Assembly: GCF_002259605.1 (NCBI RefSeq)
Contig: NZ_MWWR01000009.1
Location: 1-64,000, forward strand
DNA: 64,000 nucleotides
DNA from: Pseudoscardovia radai
GTDB lineage: Bacteria > Actinomycetota > Actinomycetes > Actinomycetales > Bifidobacteriaceae
Reading direction: 5' to 3'
Every line of letters begins with the position of its first letter. The first letter of the stretch is position 1. Both the position numbers and the translations under genes were made by a program. The notes beneath the pieces were generated by a model, which did no database searches, was not told the DNA's origin, and worked only from the letters and a program-made list of their open reading frames with translations. Of the stretch, positions 62,901-64,000 are shown in pieces.

Positions 62901-64000
62901 CGGCATCTTCCGGCGCTTCGGTCAGTATTCCGTATGCATTGGGGGATTTCCCAGGGCAGCAGACGCAGGTCCCTGTTTGCTTCGATGCCTCGACGATGGG
63001 CAACCTGTATATCATCGGGTCGCCGCGAAGTGGAAAATCCACGGCACTACGCACCATAGCCTATGCGGGGTCCGTCCTGTATTCCCCGATTCAGTTGAAA
63101 TTCCAATGTATCGATGGCGGTGGTGGGTCGATGGCCGCCCTGTCGGCGCTTCCCAATGTCGGAAACGTCGTGATGCGCGAGCAGACGGGAAAGATTCTGC
63201 GCCTGCTGCGCAAGCTGGACATGGAACGCTCACGTCGCATGGCGCAGCTGTCCACGGGTGGCTACGGCAGCATTGATGAATTCAATGCAGCTAACCCCGC
63301 CCTGTATCTCGCCCATATCATCGTGCTCATTGATTCGTGGGATGGTTTGAATTCCGTTCTGCAGACATATGACAACGGCAGCATCATCGACAGGCTTCAG
63401 GTCATGATGCGTGAGGGTGCCATAGCCGGCATCCATTTCATTGTCAGCGGTGACAGCGCGTTGCGCTCAGGGAAGATGCTGACTCTTGCGAATTCCAAGG
63501 TGGCGTTGCACCTTGTGGATTCCATGGATTATTCCATCGTGGGCATGACATCGCATGATGTGCCTGAGAAGGTCCCGGAGGGACGAGGATACCGATCTCC
63601 GGACGGGGCCGAGATCCAGATTGCCTTGGTCGGCGGAACCGCGGACGGGCAGCAGCAGACGGAATATATCCGGTCCATGGGCCAGCGTCTGTTCCAGCAG
63701 CGGGACTATGGTCTGTCGCCCTCTCAGCTTCCAATTGTTATCAGCGAACTTCCACAGAAACTGAGTCTGGGACAGTTGCTCCAGAGTATCGATTCCACCG
63801 ACATGGCGGTGCACGGAGGGGCTTTGCCTCTTGGCATCGGCGGCGAGGACAACGAAGTCGTGTGGTTCGACCATAGGGCGACGACCGTCCTGCCGATTTT
63901 CGGAACTCAGGGAAGCGGCAAGAGCATGGCGCTTGCCGTCATCGCACGTCTTGCGGCGGAGAGGGGAATACGCACACTGCTGGTTGCCCCGCCGAGGAGT
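59987..64000 (+). CDS. EccC/EssC-type FtsK/SpoIIIE ATPase of a type VII secretion system (partial)
   Basis: 1338 codons in view, running off the right edge. N-terminal 240 residues look like two FHA-like beta domains (RGLVTISGVVSKTCFSAYL; SGIMRVSEILDPDHTSRGID), then two membrane helices (about 250-292), then FtsK/SpoIIIE domains: domain 1 with Walker A GGTTGSGKS (about 672) and Walker B LMIVIDEFASL (about 781); domain 2 with GSPRSGKST (about 1012) and a weaker Walker B (VLIDSWDG); domain 3 starts with GTQGSGKSMA at about 1307. This is the EssC order of T7SSb motor ATPases. Starts at ATG 59987 after GGAAAGGGGAAA. Powers export of WXG100-type substrates across the membrane. Confidence 0.92.
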   Translation, partial: MRGLVTISGVVSKTCFSAYLDVHDDDAIGAVLPSLMNMSAEIGAPPAIAIDGQVVTPQTTFGEAGIHEGSWISLAADAAHGEGLVNPSIVAPRGRGSFQLRIMSGADAGHIYDISSGIMRVSEILDPDHTSRGIDAIIDVSEDGIVTLIPAVRRGEPLKKKHLWSKRQFRMHSDIYVHDEEVVSPRRVQLGESIEFPECTIAVTQGIEGTKVDMQSSDGHLRYARPPKIGDSIEDRKLRLPVEPKKPMRSPIPIVPCLIPIVMSAAMVYFTKSYTMLIFAAMSPLMMLSSYFSGNHAAHKHYKEKMRDYRELSSAMRKEASQAVEREAAQLHEDYPDPTRVFDACVVPTDMLWNRRETDDAWLRLRVGTGDVESHVTLEDPNQIEFDRIKKWTLRNVPVTVSLVDSHCIGCAGEEEVLFLLAKWMVIQLAALHSTRDLALYLLTPHKQDDRMFSMDWRFAQWLPHLKVMTGGNAVRSIGVTAEELAMRISELVSILDRRLGEKRERSLSRWSGSCIVVIMEHAHMLRTMPGMVRILQEGPQVGIYSLCVDADVRLLPEECQTVVLATSRGLTIRSNVMGTVSGVKPDMVSSEWTDSVARTLAPLEDGSPEDESMGVPSSSRLLDVLDMPEPNARTIESRWDMHPRSTVCTIGESVSGPFSIDVSKDGPHGLVGGTTGSGKSELLQSMVASLAVANRPDAMNFVLVDYKGGAAFKDCVKLPHTVGMVTDLDNHLVRRALDSLGAELTRREHMLSGVGAKDIEDYCDMRLANPSIPPMPRLMIVIDEFASLARELPDFVKGLVNIAQRGRSLGIHLILATQRPAGVVSPEIRANTNLRIALRMTDASESQDVIDAKDAALISKATPGRAVVRLGSSSLVPFQTARVGGRYVAPSLIAKARREEPYAHTMSFEDLGKAAPSRPKKKGADGDVAVTDLKVLVEAIIQASDEIGVPEQRRPWLPALPTNIPWESLPAASSGASVSIPYALGDFPGQQTQVPVCFDASTMGNLYIIGSPRSGKSTALRTIAYAGSVLYSPIQLKFQCIDGGGGSMAALSALPNVGNVVMREQTGKILRLLRKLDMERSRRMAQLSTGGYGSIDEFNAANPALYLAHIIVLIDSWDGLNSVLQTYDNGSIIDRLQVMMREGAIAGIHFIVSGDSALRSGKMLTLANSKVALHLVDSMDYSIVGMTSHDVPEKVPEGRGYRSPDGAEIQIALVGGTADGQQQTEYIRSMGQRLFQQRDYGLSPSQLPIVISELPQKLSLGQLLQSIDSTDMAVHGGALPLGIGGEDNEVVWFDHRATTVLPIFGTQGSGKSMALAVIARLAAERGIRTLLVAPPRS

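Overview
The window is a high-GC chromosomal segment from an actinobacterium, most likely a Bifidobacterium or close relative. The evidence is the G+C-rich codon usage, the prfA-prmC-tsaC-wecA order typical of the phylum (here broken by an insertion), an actinobacterial oligoribonuclease, actinobacterial DUF559-type proteins and a T7SS-like locus of Gram-positive type. No tRNA, rRNA, integrase, transposase or CRISPR array was recognised. The assignment rests on gene content only.

Layout. 1-18,915: a broken-up set of genes that together look like polyamine or amino-acid uptake and catabolism: APC permease, carbon-nitrogen hydrolase, PucR regulator, succinate-semialdehyde-type dehydrogenase, Lrp/AsnC regulator, a potABCD-like ABC transporter and a class III aminotransferase. 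It is interrupted by a large DUF559 gene bracketed by a 431-bp inverted repeat. 19,181-20,481: an NAD(P)-binding protein and an Rrf2 regulator with a clear promoter and candidate operator. 20,634-32,414: housekeeping genes (rpmE, prfA, prmC, tsaC/sua5, a wecA/rfe-like gene, guaB), with an insertion of a SUKH protein, two small membrane or exported proteins and a FtsX/MacB-type ABC exporter between prmC and tsaC. 32,869-38,021: orphan genes (DUF559, a membrane protein, a TM2 protein, a cupin) separated by palindromic repeat arrays. 38,652-41,108: cyclophilin, a second nitrilase-like protein, oligoribonuclease. 41,379-44,701: a lower-GC island on the minus strand with a tandemly duplicated two-gene module (basic protein A plus acidic protein B), a truncated-looking third gene, an XRE regulator and the stub of its partner. 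45,011-50,934: Pif1-like helicase, rhomboid protease, proS, a second SSB. 51,887 to the right edge: a type VII secretion-like operon with a transmembrane kinase, a Thr-repeat membrane protein, a 1615-residue Ig-like surface protein, a WXG100-like protein and an EccC/EssC ATPase that runs off the window.

Two families of palindromic intergenic repeats mark the window. Family A (core GAGGGTGCA-N6-TGCRCCCTC, period about 73-75 bp) forms eight arrays with roughly 50 copies in total. Family B (core CTCACTGG-N11-CCAGTGAG, period about 83 bp) forms one array and is also built into the 431-bp inverted repeat.

The two best candidates for something undescribed are (i) the duplicated A-B module at 42,500-44,588, whose two copies and whose XRE gene share the same 6-5-6 palindrome TTTCAC-N5-GTGAA(A/T), and (ii) the T7SS-like operon, where an apparently active kinase has the layout of the EssB/YukC pseudokinase and sits beside a protein with about seven acidic APTVLA-type threonine repeats and an EssC-like ATPase with FHA-like N-terminal domains, suggesting phospho-threonine control of secretion.
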